This document shows positions 1-6,497 of a stretch of 6,783 bases of DNA, piece after piece. The stretch spans positions 1-6,783 of the forward strand of contig SFDX01000054.1 of NCBI GenBank assembly GCA_004557455.1, given 5' to 3'. The notes under the pieces were generated by a model. It worked only from the letters and a program-made list of their open reading frames with translations. It had not been told where the DNA came from and made no database searches. The stretch's first letter is position 1. Every line of letters begins with the position of its first letter. Position numbers and translations under genes: made by a program. This stretch comes from Akkermansia muciniphila (GTDB lineage Bacteria; Verrucomicrobiota; Verrucomicrobiia; Verrucomicrobiales; Akkermansiaceae).

Positions 1-1
1 C

Positions 2-250
2 GAGCTGCGCGAAACCGAGCAGATACCGCTCACGGAGACCGTGGATGCCTTCCTGCAGCGCGAGGTGCTCCCCTATGCCCCGGATTCCTTCGTGCCGGAC
101 CCCATCGGCAAGATTGGCTACGAGGTATCATTCAACCGCTTCTTCTACAAGCCCGCACCCCTGCGCTCCGTCGCAGAGATCGTCGCCGACATCCGTGAGC
201 TGGATGCCGACTGTAACGCCATCCTCAATGACCTCATCGGCAAGGAGTGA
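2..250 (+). CDS. hsdM: Type I restriction-modification DNA methyltransferase subunit HsdM, C-terminal end (partial)
   Basis: Only the last 82 codons are present; the gene begins before the window and its reading frame starts at base 2. HsdM is the adenine methyltransferase subunit that pairs with HsdS to methylate the target site and with HsdR to restrict. The visible tail has the usual HsdM ending: a stretch RETEQIPLTE, then FLQREVLPYAPDSF, then KIGYEVSFNRFFYK, then a helix-forming tail (SVAEIVADIRELDADCNAIL) of the kind that packs against the HsdS coiled coils. The catalytic NPPF and SAM-binding motifs would lie upstream and cannot be checked. The stop codon (248-250) lies 8 bp before the chosen hsdS ATG, so the two genes are probably translated from one mRNA. 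The identification rests on this tail plus the adjoining hsdS and hsdR. Confidence 0.9.
   Translation, partial: ELRETEQIPLTETVDAFLQREVLPYAPDSFVPDPIGKIGYEVSFNRFFYKPAPLRSVAEIVADIRELDADCNAILNDLIGKE
243..247 (+). promoter_or_regulatory. Probable ribosome binding site of hsdS
   Basis: AGGAG lies inside the last codons of hsdM, 11 bases before the ATG at 259. It supports that ATG over the GTG at 247, which overlaps the AGGAG itself and has no comparable purine-rich site upstream. Confidence 0.6.
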
Positions 251-258
251 CCCGCATC

Positions 259-1542
259 ATGAAATCCTATCCGGCTTACAAGAACAGCGGCGTCCCCTGG
301 CTCGGGGAAATACCGGAGCATTGGGGGATTGAACGACTGAGAAAATTCTGTTTCCAGGTAAAGGATAAAAATTCTGCCCTTTCTACCTCGCGTGCCCTTC
401 AATTTCGCTACGGAGAAATTATTGAGAAGCCGAACAATGACGACACTGATTCTGATTATCTGAAGACAATATCAGATTACACTTTAATCCATCCCAATAA
501 CATCGTAATCAACGGCCTTAATCTGAATTATGATTTTGTAACGAAAAGAGTCGCCATATCAAACATGGAAGGGGCTATGACATCCGCCTATATTGCTCTG
601 GGTGTAAATGACAACATAATTCCCAAGTATCTTTCCTATCTTCTCAAGGGCCTCGATGAAAGGAAAATGTTTAACGGCATGGGGAAGGGAATCCGCATTA
701 CCCTTACATTCAAGATTTTGTCTCAGCTTTGTATTTCCTCTCCTCCTCTCTCCGAGCAAGCCGCCATTGCCTCCTACCTGGACAGGAAGTGCGGGGAGAT
801 AGACGAGATGGTGCGCCGGCGGCAGGCCATCATCGAGCGACTGCGGGAGCTTAAGCAAGCCCTCATTGCCAAGGCCGTCACCAAGGGCCTCCACCCCGAT
901 GTCCCCATGAAGGACAGCGGCATCCCCTGGCTCGGGGAAATACCGGAGCATTGGAAGATCGAGCGACTGAAGCAATTCTGCTTCCAAATAAAAGATAGGA
1001 ATTCTGATCTTTACACCTCTCGGGCACTTCAATTTCGCTACGGGGAAATTATTGAGAAGCCCAACAATGACGCGACAAATACTGATTATCTGAAGACAAT
1101 ATCGGATTATACCTTAATTCGTCCCAATTATATCATCATCAACGGTCTTAATCTGAATTATGATTTTGTAACACAGAGGGTCGCCATATCGAATATGGAT
1201 GGGGCAATGACATCCGCCTATATTGCTATGGGCGTTCATAACAACATAATTCCCAGGTATCTTTCATACCTCCTGAAAAGCCTTGATGCAAAGAAAATGC
1301 TTAACGGCATGGGAAAAGGAATACGAATTACCCTTACATTCAAGATCTTGTCACAACTTTGGATTTCCTCTCCCCCTCTCCCCGAGCAAGCCGCCATTGT
1401 CTCCTATCTGGACAAAAAATGCGCCGCGATTGACGAGTTGATTTCGCGGCACGGGCAGATTGTCGAAAAACTCAGGGAGCTCAAAGCCTCCACCATTGCG
1501 CATGTGGTCACGGGCAAGATCGACATCCGCGAAAGAGCATAA
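259..1542 (+). CDS. hsdS: Type I restriction-modification specificity subunit HsdS with two near-identical target-recognition domains
   Basis: This 427-residue S subunit sets the DNA sequence that the HsdM/HsdR complex reads. ATG 259 is preferred because AGGAG lies 11 bases upstream; GTG 247 would add four residues. Each half starts with a type I S signature (PWLGEIPEHW, residues 13-22 and 223-232). A TRD follows, then PPL-S/P-EQAAI-x-SYLD-x-KC and a helical connector rich in charged residues (about 170-205 and 380-415). The two halves align without gaps at an offset of 210 residues; between residues 14-184 and 224-394 only about 30 of 171 positions differ. Normal S subunits have two unrelated TRDs, so this one should read a palindromic split sequence (inference). 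TRD DNA is about 40% GC and the connector about 65%. The sequence read by this TRD cannot be deduced here. The frame is intact. Confidence 0.93.
   Translation: MKSYPAYKNSGVPWLGEIPEHWGIERLRKFCFQVKDKNSALSTSRALQFRYGEIIEKPNNDDTDSDYLKTISDYTLIHPNNIVINGLNLNYDFVTKRVAISNMEGAMTSAYIALGVNDNIIPKYLSYLLKGLDERKMFNGMGKGIRITLTFKILSQLCISSPPLSEQAAIASYLDRKCGEIDEMVRRRQAIIERLRELKQALIAKAVTKGLHPDVPMKDSGIPWLGEIPEHWKIERLKQFCFQIKDRNSDLYTSRALQFRYGEIIEKPNNDATNTDYLKTISDYTLIRPNYIIINGLNLNYDFVTQRVAISNMDGAMTSAYIAMGVHNNIIPRYLSYLLKSLDAKKMLNGMGKGIRITLTFKILSQLWISSPPLPEQAAIVSYLDKKCAAIDELISRHGQIVEKLRELKASTIAHVVTGKIDIRERA
281..890 (+). repeat. Direct repeat copy 1 within hsdS (TRD1 plus central connector)
   Basis: This 610-bp segment aligns base for base, without indels, to 911-1520 at a fixed offset of 630 bp. 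The longest identical run noticed is 32 bp (293-324, matching 923-954), followed by runs of about 20-26 bp within the TRD, such as the one around 517-542. The connector end (about 781-890) is more diverged than the TRD core. Confidence 0.9.
911..1520 (+). repeat. Direct repeat copy 2 within hsdS (TRD2 plus distal connector)
   Basis: Second copy of the 630-bp-period repeat. Many differences from copy 1 are in third codon positions or conservative (K/R, V/I, D/E, L/M). This points to an older duplication held under protein-level selection rather than a recent exact copy or an assembly artefact. Because the period is a multiple of three, recombination between the copies would keep the reading frame. 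Confidence 0.9.
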
Positions 1543-1592
1543 GCACGCCGTTCCTCCTTTCCCATCCTCAACAACCCGAAAAAAAAACAGCC
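1543..1592 (+). other. hsdS-hsdR intergenic spacer with an A9 tract
   Basis: This 50-bp gap holds a pyrimidine-rich stretch (about 1551-1569) and nine consecutive A residues (1579-1587), ending 5 bases before the hsdR ATG. No Shine-Dalgarno-like sequence and no clear -35/-10 pair is visible. The A tract sits where a ribosome binding site would be and may help initiation as an unstructured leader (inference). hsdR could be read through from hsdS. Confidence 0.5.
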
Positions 1593-4500
1593 ATGGAAGC
1601 ACAGACAGCCGAGATGAAAGAGAAAGACCTGGAGCAGTGCATCGAGGATGCGCTGCTGGCGGGCGGCTACGAGAAGCGCGCCAACGACACCTATGACAAG
1701 GTGCACGCGCTGGATCCCTCCATGCTGCTGGAGTTTCTGCGAGAGACGCAGAACGCCGTTTGCAACAAACTGCGCCTGCACGAAGCGGCGGCGTGGCAGC
1801 GATTTCTGGACCGCCTGAGCAGCGAGCTGAAGCGGCGCGGGGTGATCGACGTGCTGCGCAGCGGCATCTGCCATGAGCAATGCAATAACATACGCCTGTA
1901 CTACGCCCTGCCGGATGACGACAACGAGACGGCCAAGGCACGGCATGCGCAGAACCGCTTCGGGGTTATCCGCCAGTTGGCCTACTCCCAACCGCATGTG
2001 CAGGACCCGGGCATCCTGGACATGGGCCTGTACATCAACGGCATCCCGGTGGTGACCATCGAGCTGAAGAACGAGTACACCCGGCAGAACGTGCAGGATG
2101 CCGTCAGGCAGTATCAGAATGACCGCGACCCCAAGGAGCCGCTGCTGGTGCCGGGGCGCTGCGCGGTGCATTTTGCGGTGGATACCTATGAGGTGGCCAT
2201 GTGCAGCATGTTGAGCGGCAAGGCGAGCCGCTTCCTACCCTTCAACCGGGGCAAGGAGGACGGATCCGCCGGCAACCCCGTGAACCCCGTCGGCTTCGCC
2301 TCCGCCTACCTGTGGGAGGAGGTGCTGCAGAAGGAGAGCCTCTGCGACATCATCGAGCACTATGCCTGCCGGTTGACGGATAAAAAGGACGGCAGGCAGC
2401 GCAGCGTTGACATCTTCCCCCGCTACCACCAGCTGGATGCCGTGCGCCGACTGCTGGCCGATGTGCGGGACAAAGGGGCCGGCGTGCGCTACCTCATCCA
2501 ACACAGCGCGGGCAGCGGCAAGAGCAACACCATCACCTGGCTGGCCCTGCAGCTTACCAACACGCGCTGCCGGGGCGGGGTCCATGCCTTCGATGCCGTG
2601 GTGGTGGTGACGGATCGCCGCAACCTGGACAAGCAGTTGAGCGGCAACATCCGCAGGTTCTGCGCGATGAAGGGCACCATTCTGCACGCCGACAGGGGGA
2701 GCGAGCTGGGCGAGGCCCTGGCGGACGGCTCGGCGGCGCGCGTCATCATCTCCACCATCCAGAAGTTCCCCGTGGTGCTCCGGCAGATGCAGGAGATGCC
2801 GAGCAAGCGCTTCGCCATCATCATCGATGAGGCGCACTCCTCGCAGGGCGGCACGAATACCGCCGCGCTCAACAGGGTGCTGGGCTTGGCGGGGCAGGCA
2901 GAGACGGAGGAAGCGGAAGAGGACGAGGAGCTGCTGGATGTGCTGGCCCGCCGCAGTGCGGAGCTGCGCCGCTTGGTGCCGCATGCGGGGTACTTTGCCT
3001 TTACCGCCACGCCGAAGGTCAAGACCCTGCGCATGTTCGGGCAGCGCACCCCGGAGGGCGCGTTCCGCCCCTTCCACCACTACAGCATGAAGCAGGCGAT
3101 CCAGGAGGGCTTTATTCTGGATGTGCTGGCGCATTACACCCCCATCCGCAGTTACTTCCGCCTGCGGGCCAAGGCCGGTGAGTACGAGGCGGAGGAGTAT
3201 GACGCCAAGAAGGCACAGGGGCGGCTCAAGAAGCTGGCGGAGAGCAATCCCGCTGCTATCCGGGAGAAGGCGTCCATCATGGTGGAGCACTTCCTCAAGC
3301 ACGGCAGCAGGCAAATCGCCGGGCAGGCGCGCGCCATGGTCATTTGCGATGGTATCGTGCGGGCCATTGATTACTTCCGCGCCATCGAGGCGGAGCTGAA
3401 GCGGCAGGGGAGCAGCTTCCGCGCTATCATCGCCTTCTCCGGGGAGAAGGAGGTGAACGGAGAGAAGTGGGACGAGGCGCGGCTGAACGGGTTTCCCTCC
3501 TCGGAGATCGAGGGGAAGATACAGGAGGACCCCTACCGCATTCTGGTGGTGGCGGATAAGTTCCAGACGGGCTATGACGAGCCGCTGATGCAGACCATGT
3601 ATGTGGACAAGAAGCTCTCCGGGGTGAAGACGGTGCAAACGCTCTCCCGACTGAACCGAGCCCGCGCTGATAAGACCAAGACTTTTGTGCTCGATTTCTA
3701 TAACGATGAGGACAGTATCCGCGCGGACTTTGAACCTTATTACAAGACAACCGTGCTCTCCGGAGACTGCGATGCCAACCGCCTGCATGACTTGAAGGCG
3801 GTGCTGGATGAGGCCGGGGTGTACCGCGAAGACGAAGCGGCGCGGGCCGTGCTCTGCTACCTGACCGACCCCACGGGTATCGGGAAGGTCGATACGGTGA
3901 TGCAGGTCTGCTGCGCGCGCTTCAGCGAGCTGGAGCAGGACGAGCAGATCCGTTTCAAGAGCGAGGCGCGTTGTTTTCTGCGCTACTATGACTTCCTGTC
4001 ATCCGTGCTTCCCTACACCAATGCGGAGTGGGAGAAGCTGAGCTGCTTCCTGCGCCTGATGCTCCGCAAGCTGCCGAGCATCGAGCGGGGGGAGGATGAC
4101 CGAATCACCGCTGCCGTGGAGCTGGAGAGCTACCGGGCCGAGGTGGGCCGCACCATTCGCATCTCCCCGGCGGACGAGGACGGGGAAATGAAGCCGCCGG
4201 CACCCATCCCCGGAGGCGGCATGCCGGAGCCGGAAATGCGCCCGCTCTCGGACATTCTCTCGCAGTTCCACGACCTCTTCGGTAACATTCAGTGGAAGGA
4301 CGAGGACAACGTCCGATCCATCTTAGAACGCCTCTCCCCGGCCATGGCCAAGAATGTTCGCGTGGCCGACGCCATGACTAACAGCGATGAGGAAAATATT
4401 CGCCTGACCCTCAAGCGCGAGGTAGATAACTACCTGAACGATTACATCCTGACGGGTTCCAACCGCCTTGACGACATCGTGAAGCTCCTGGATTTCTACA

Positions 4501-4610
4501 ACAACAAAGACAGCGACTTCGCCACCCGCCTGCTGGACCTCCTCCTCTACCGACTCCGCACCACCCCCTACTCGGCATCCCCCGCCCTCACCGCCGCCGA
4601 ACACGAGTGA
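1593..4610 (+). CDS. hsdR: Type I restriction enzyme subunit HsdR (endonuclease and DNA translocase)
   Basis: This 1005-residue subunit supplies the ATP-driven translocase and nuclease of the type I complex; its length is typical (EcoR124I HsdR is about 1040). Domains in order: an N-terminal PD-(D/E)xK nuclease with D143, E157 and K159 (ILDM, then VTIELKN), with the same spacing as the known EcoR124I residues D151/E165/K167; helicase lobe 1 with Walker A HSAGSGKS (304-311, K310), DEAH box (412-415) and FTATPK (470-475); helicase lobe 2 with ADKFQTGYDEP (654-664) and motif VI QTLSRLNR (682-689); then a long helical C-terminal region reached through a Pro/Gly-rich linker (PPAPIPGGGMPEPE) that probably docks on HsdM/HsdS. 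ATG 1593 is the first good start; ATG 1614 is possible, and neither has a Shine-Dalgarno site. No frameshift or missing motif was seen. Confidence 0.96.
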   Translation: MEAQTAEMKEKDLEQCIEDALLAGGYEKRANDTYDKVHALDPSMLLEFLRETQNAVCNKLRLHEAAAWQRFLDRLSSELKRRGVIDVLRSGICHEQCNNIRLYYALPDDDNETAKARHAQNRFGVIRQLAYSQPHVQDPGILDMGLYINGIPVVTIELKNEYTRQNVQDAVRQYQNDRDPKEPLLVPGRCAVHFAVDTYEVAMCSMLSGKASRFLPFNRGKEDGSAGNPVNPVGFASAYLWEEVLQKESLCDIIEHYACRLTDKKDGRQRSVDIFPRYHQLDAVRRLLADVRDKGAGVRYLIQHSAGSGKSNTITWLALQLTNTRCRGGVHAFDAVVVVTDRRNLDKQLSGNIRRFCAMKGTILHADRGSELGEALADGSAARVIISTIQKFPVVLRQMQEMPSKRFAIIIDEAHSSQGGTNTAALNRVLGLAGQAETEEAEEDEELLDVLARRSAELRRLVPHAGYFAFTATPKVKTLRMFGQRTPEGAFRPFHHYSMKQAIQEGFILDVLAHYTPIRSYFRLRAKAGEYEAEEYDAKKAQGRLKKLAESNPAAIREKASIMVEHFLKHGSRQIAGQARAMVICDGIVRAIDYFRAIEAELKRQGSSFRAIIAFSGEKEVNGEKWDEARLNGFPSSEIEGKIQEDPYRILVVADKFQTGYDEPLMQTMYVDKKLSGVKTVQTLSRLNRARADKTKTFVLDFYNDEDSIRADFEPYYKTTVLSGDCDANRLHDLKAVLDEAGVYREDEAARAVLCYLTDPTGIGKVDTVMQVCCARFSELEQDEQIRFKSEARCFLRYYDFLSSVLPYTNAEWEKLSCFLRLMLRKLPSIERGEDDRITAAVELESYRAEVGRTIRISPADEDGEMKPPAPIPGGGMPEPEMRPLSDILSQFHDLFGNIQWKDEDNVRSILERLSPAMAKNVRVADAMTNSDEENIRLTLKREVDNYLNDYILTGSNRLDDIVKLLDFYNNKDSDFATRLLDLLLYRLRTTPYSASPALTAAEHE

Positions 4611-4644
4611 GACAAACAACCGCCACCCCTCCGCAACACATCAA

Positions 4645-4671
4645 GGCCCCCGCTCATCACGAGCGGAGGCC
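4645..4671. terminator. Probable bidirectional terminator hairpin between hsdR and thiL
   Basis: The arms 4645-4655 and 4661-4671 pair as 6 bp, one C/A mismatch, then 4 bp, around a 5-base ATCAC loop. The stem is almost all G/C. It lies 34 bp after the hsdR stop and about 50 bp after the thiL stop, which face each other. The following T runs are weak on both strands (CATTTT on +, TTGATGTGTTG on -), so it is not a classic strong intrinsic terminator. The rest of the 113-bp intergenic region (4611-4723) shows nothing else recognisable. Confidence 0.6.
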
Positions 4672-4723
4672 CCTACATTTTCCGAATCCACCGGTGTTGG
4701 TCGTACGCAAAGACAGTGTATAA

Positions 4724-5641
4724 CTATCCTTGTTCAACGTAATCTGAGTTTGTCCGGCCGTGTAAGAAGTGCTGCCAACCGGGGGTGAGGCCATGAGAGC
4801 CTTCCGGTGTGATGCGGCCGATGGGGGTGAGGGGCACACCGAGATTCAGGGAGCGGGCGCGGGCGAAGAGATCGGGCGGGAAGGTCATGAGCAGCTCGTA
4901 GTCCTCGCCGTCAGAAATGGCCTGTTGGGTCGTACAGCCCGGCGTGCAGGGGAGTGATGACGGGTCGACATCGAAACCGCAATGCGAGGCGGCAGCCAAG
5001 CGCGGGAGGTCCGTCCCCAAACCGTCGGAGAGATCCATCATCGCGCTCGGCCGCAGCCCCTCCGCCAGCAAGCGGCGGGCGACCTCCACGCGCGGGGTGA
5101 AACGCAGGTGCCCCTCCCCGGGGTAGGAACCGCCCAGTGTACCCGTCACGCATATCAAATCTCCCGGCCGCGCTCCGCTGCGCAGCACGGCCTGCCCCCG
5201 CTCCACCGTGCCGGTGAGAGCCACGTTGAGCACCGCCGCATCCACCGGCAGAGAAGAAGTCTCCCCCCCTGCCACGGAGACGCCGTATTCAGCGGCCAAT
5301 CGGTTGAGCCCGGCGTACACACCCTCCACCCACTCCGCCGTGCGATCACGGTGCACCAGCACGGTTACCAAGGCGTGTTCCGGCAACCCGCCCATGGCCG
5401 CCACATCGGATATACAGCGAGCCAAGGCCTTGCGACCGATGAGATCCGGCGGGGTATCGCGGTCAAAGTGCACCGCCTCCACCACCACATCCGTCTTCAG
5501 CAGCATATCATACTGCTCATTGCAGGCCACCACGGCACAATCATCCCCCGGGCCGATTAGCAGATCCTCATTGGTCGGCAATCCGCGCAGCAAGCGGGCC
5601 AGCAGGGCGTCCTCACCCAAAAGACTCAGCGGTGTTTCCAT
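4724..5641 (-). CDS. thiL: Thiamine-monophosphate kinase ThiL
   Basis: ThiL phosphorylates thiamine monophosphate with ATP to give thiamine diphosphate, the cofactor form, in the cytosol. The 305-residue protein is close to the family's usual 310-340 and shows its motifs in order: GPGDDCAVV (30-38), KTDVVVEAVHF (49-59), RKALARCISDVAAMGG (70-85, with metal-binding-type D79), AGGETS (124-129), VTGTLG (165-170), MMDLSDGL (201-208) and SDGEDYELL (243-251). This is the PurM/AIR-synthase-like fold that binds ATP and Mg2+ through these acidic residues. The ATG at 5639-5641 lies 6 bp after the upstream CPBP stop codon and has no clear Shine-Dalgarno, so translation is probably coupled to that gene. 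No other thiamine gene is in view, so the cofactor role rests on family identity, not context. Confidence 0.95.
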   Translation of the reverse strand: METPLSLLGEDALLARLLRGLPTNEDLLIGPGDDCAVVACNEQYDMLLKTDVVVEAVHFDRDTPPDLIGRKALARCISDVAAMGGLPEHALVTVLVHRDRTAEWVEGVYAGLNRLAAEYGVSVAGGETSSLPVDAAVLNVALTGTVERGQAVLRSGARPGDLICVTGTLGGSYPGEGHLRFTPRVEVARRLLAEGLRPSAMMDLSDGLGTDLPRLAAASHCGFDVDPSSLPCTPGCTTQQAISDGEDYELLMTFPPDLFARARSLNLGVPLTPIGRITPEGSHGLTPGWQHFLHGRTNSDYVEQG

Positions 5642-5647
5642 GGCGTA

Positions 5648-6439
5648 TCAATCAAGGTTAAGCATCCAGAGTTGTAATATATTCAGCCCATTGAACATCA
5701 TGTGCAGGCAGATGGGCAGCAAAATACTCTTACTGTATTCGTAAGCCGCGCAGAGCAACACGCCTAACAACACCAGCAACGGCAACTGAAGCAGGGACAT
5801 GTGCACGGCCCCGAAAAACAAACCGACAGCCAGCATCGCCGGCAGGGGGCTGCTCCCCTTCTTCAGGGTGCGGTACAGAAAGCCGCGGAAGATCACCTCC
5901 TCGCCCACGGGGGCCACCAGCACCGTCATGCACACCGTCCACAGCGGCGCGGTTCGCAGCGACTCACGCGCCAACGTAACAACATCCTGCATCACGGGGC
6001 ACCCGGTCTCCTCCACCAGCCAACGCATGACCCCGCAGGTCTCCATAAGGACGGATACCCCCCTCACGGCCAGCAGGCTCAGGACGCAGAAAGCGACCCA
6101 ACGCCCGAGGTCGTACACCGACCTTCCGTCGTCCCGCGTGCGAAAAGCGTATAAAATAACGAGCGGCAGATACAGCGCAGCCTGAGCCAGCACCATCGCG
6201 GGGGTGATGGTGTCCGCCCCGGCTCCCTCCTGCCTCATGAGGGACGGCAGCACAAAAAGCAGAGCCGTGAAGAGGAGGATTCCCGCCCCCTCCCATATTC
6301 CGGGGAAGCTCCGCGCGGACTCACCCTGCAGGGGGCTCCACCGCATCATCCCGCCTGCAAACAGCAGCAGGCAGAATACATACGACCCCACCAGGGCCGC
6401 CGTACAAACGGTAACATAAATCGGCATGTGCGCTATCAT
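5648..6439 (-). CDS. CPBP-family intramembrane protease-like membrane protein
   Basis: A 263-residue very hydrophobic protein with about eight predicted membrane segments (roughly 7-29, 50-68, 80-98, 113-132, 163-178, 199-214, 216-233 and 238-258). It carries the three CPBP (CAAX protease/bacteriocin-processing, Abi) motifs: EExxxR as E180-E181-VIF-R185, FxxxH as F209-GAV-H213, and HxxxN as H246-MMF-N250. The putative glutamate/histidine active site is therefore complete. Substrates of bacterial members are mostly unknown, so no specific role is claimed. ATG 6439 is chosen because GGGAG lies about 10 bases upstream. The open frame runs up to 6541, but that part would overlap the kinase gene and is not hydrophobic in the family manner. 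ATG 6427 is another option. Its stop lies 6 bp before thiL, suggesting one transcript. Confidence 0.88.
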   Translation of the reverse strand: MIAHMPIYVTVCTAALVGSYVFCLLLFAGGMMRWSPLQGESARSFPGIWEGAGILLFTALLFVLPSLMRQEGAGADTITPAMVLAQAALYLPLVILYAFRTRDDGRSVYDLGRWVAFCVLSLLAVRGVSVLMETCGVMRWLVEETGCPVMQDVVTLARESLRTAPLWTVCMTVLVAPVGEEVIFRGFLYRTLKKGSSPLPAMLAVGLFFGAVHMSLLQLPLLVLLGVLLCAAYEYSKSILLPICLHMMFNGLNILQLWMLNLD

Positions 6440-6497
6440 ACCGCATCCGCTCCCGCTTGGCAAGAGCGAACTGCGCCCTATGAAAGAGCGAGAATTC
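6440..6497 (-). other. Spacer between ROK kinase and CPBP gene
   Basis: A 58-bp gap on the - strand. It holds a GGGAG about 10 bases before the CPBP ATG at 6439, taken as its ribosome binding site, and two direct copies of AAGAGCGA (6462-6469 and 6484-6491, + strand reading). A short inverted repeat GCGAG/CTCGC (6488-6492 with 6504-6508) spans the kinase stop codon. The stem is only 5 bp, so it is not called a terminator. Confidence 0.4.

Noticed and set aside
247..258. GTG at 247 as the hsdS start
   Set aside because: It overlaps the AGGAG that best serves ATG 259, and adds only four residues before the conserved start of the protein.
281..1520. Assembly artefact or recent exact tandem duplication
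   Set aside because: The copies differ at many silent and conservative positions and the frame is intact, which is not expected from an assembly error or a fresh duplication.
259..1542. Invertible or phase-variable hsdS shufflon
   Set aside because: The repeats are direct, not inverted, and there is no second hsdS fragment or site-specific recombinase in the window, so inversion switching is not supported here.
1351..2171. Overlapping - strand open frames across the hsdS/hsdR junction (1351-1941 and 1404-2171)
   Set aside because: They cross two clear + strand genes and translate to low-complexity Arg/Ala/His-rich text with no family pattern.
2235..3788. A 517-codon open frame on the - strand opposite hsdR
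   Set aside because: It lies wholly inside hsdR, which has all nuclease and helicase motifs in the + frame. Long antisense open frames are expected in GC-rich codon patterns, and its translation shows no domain that I recognise.
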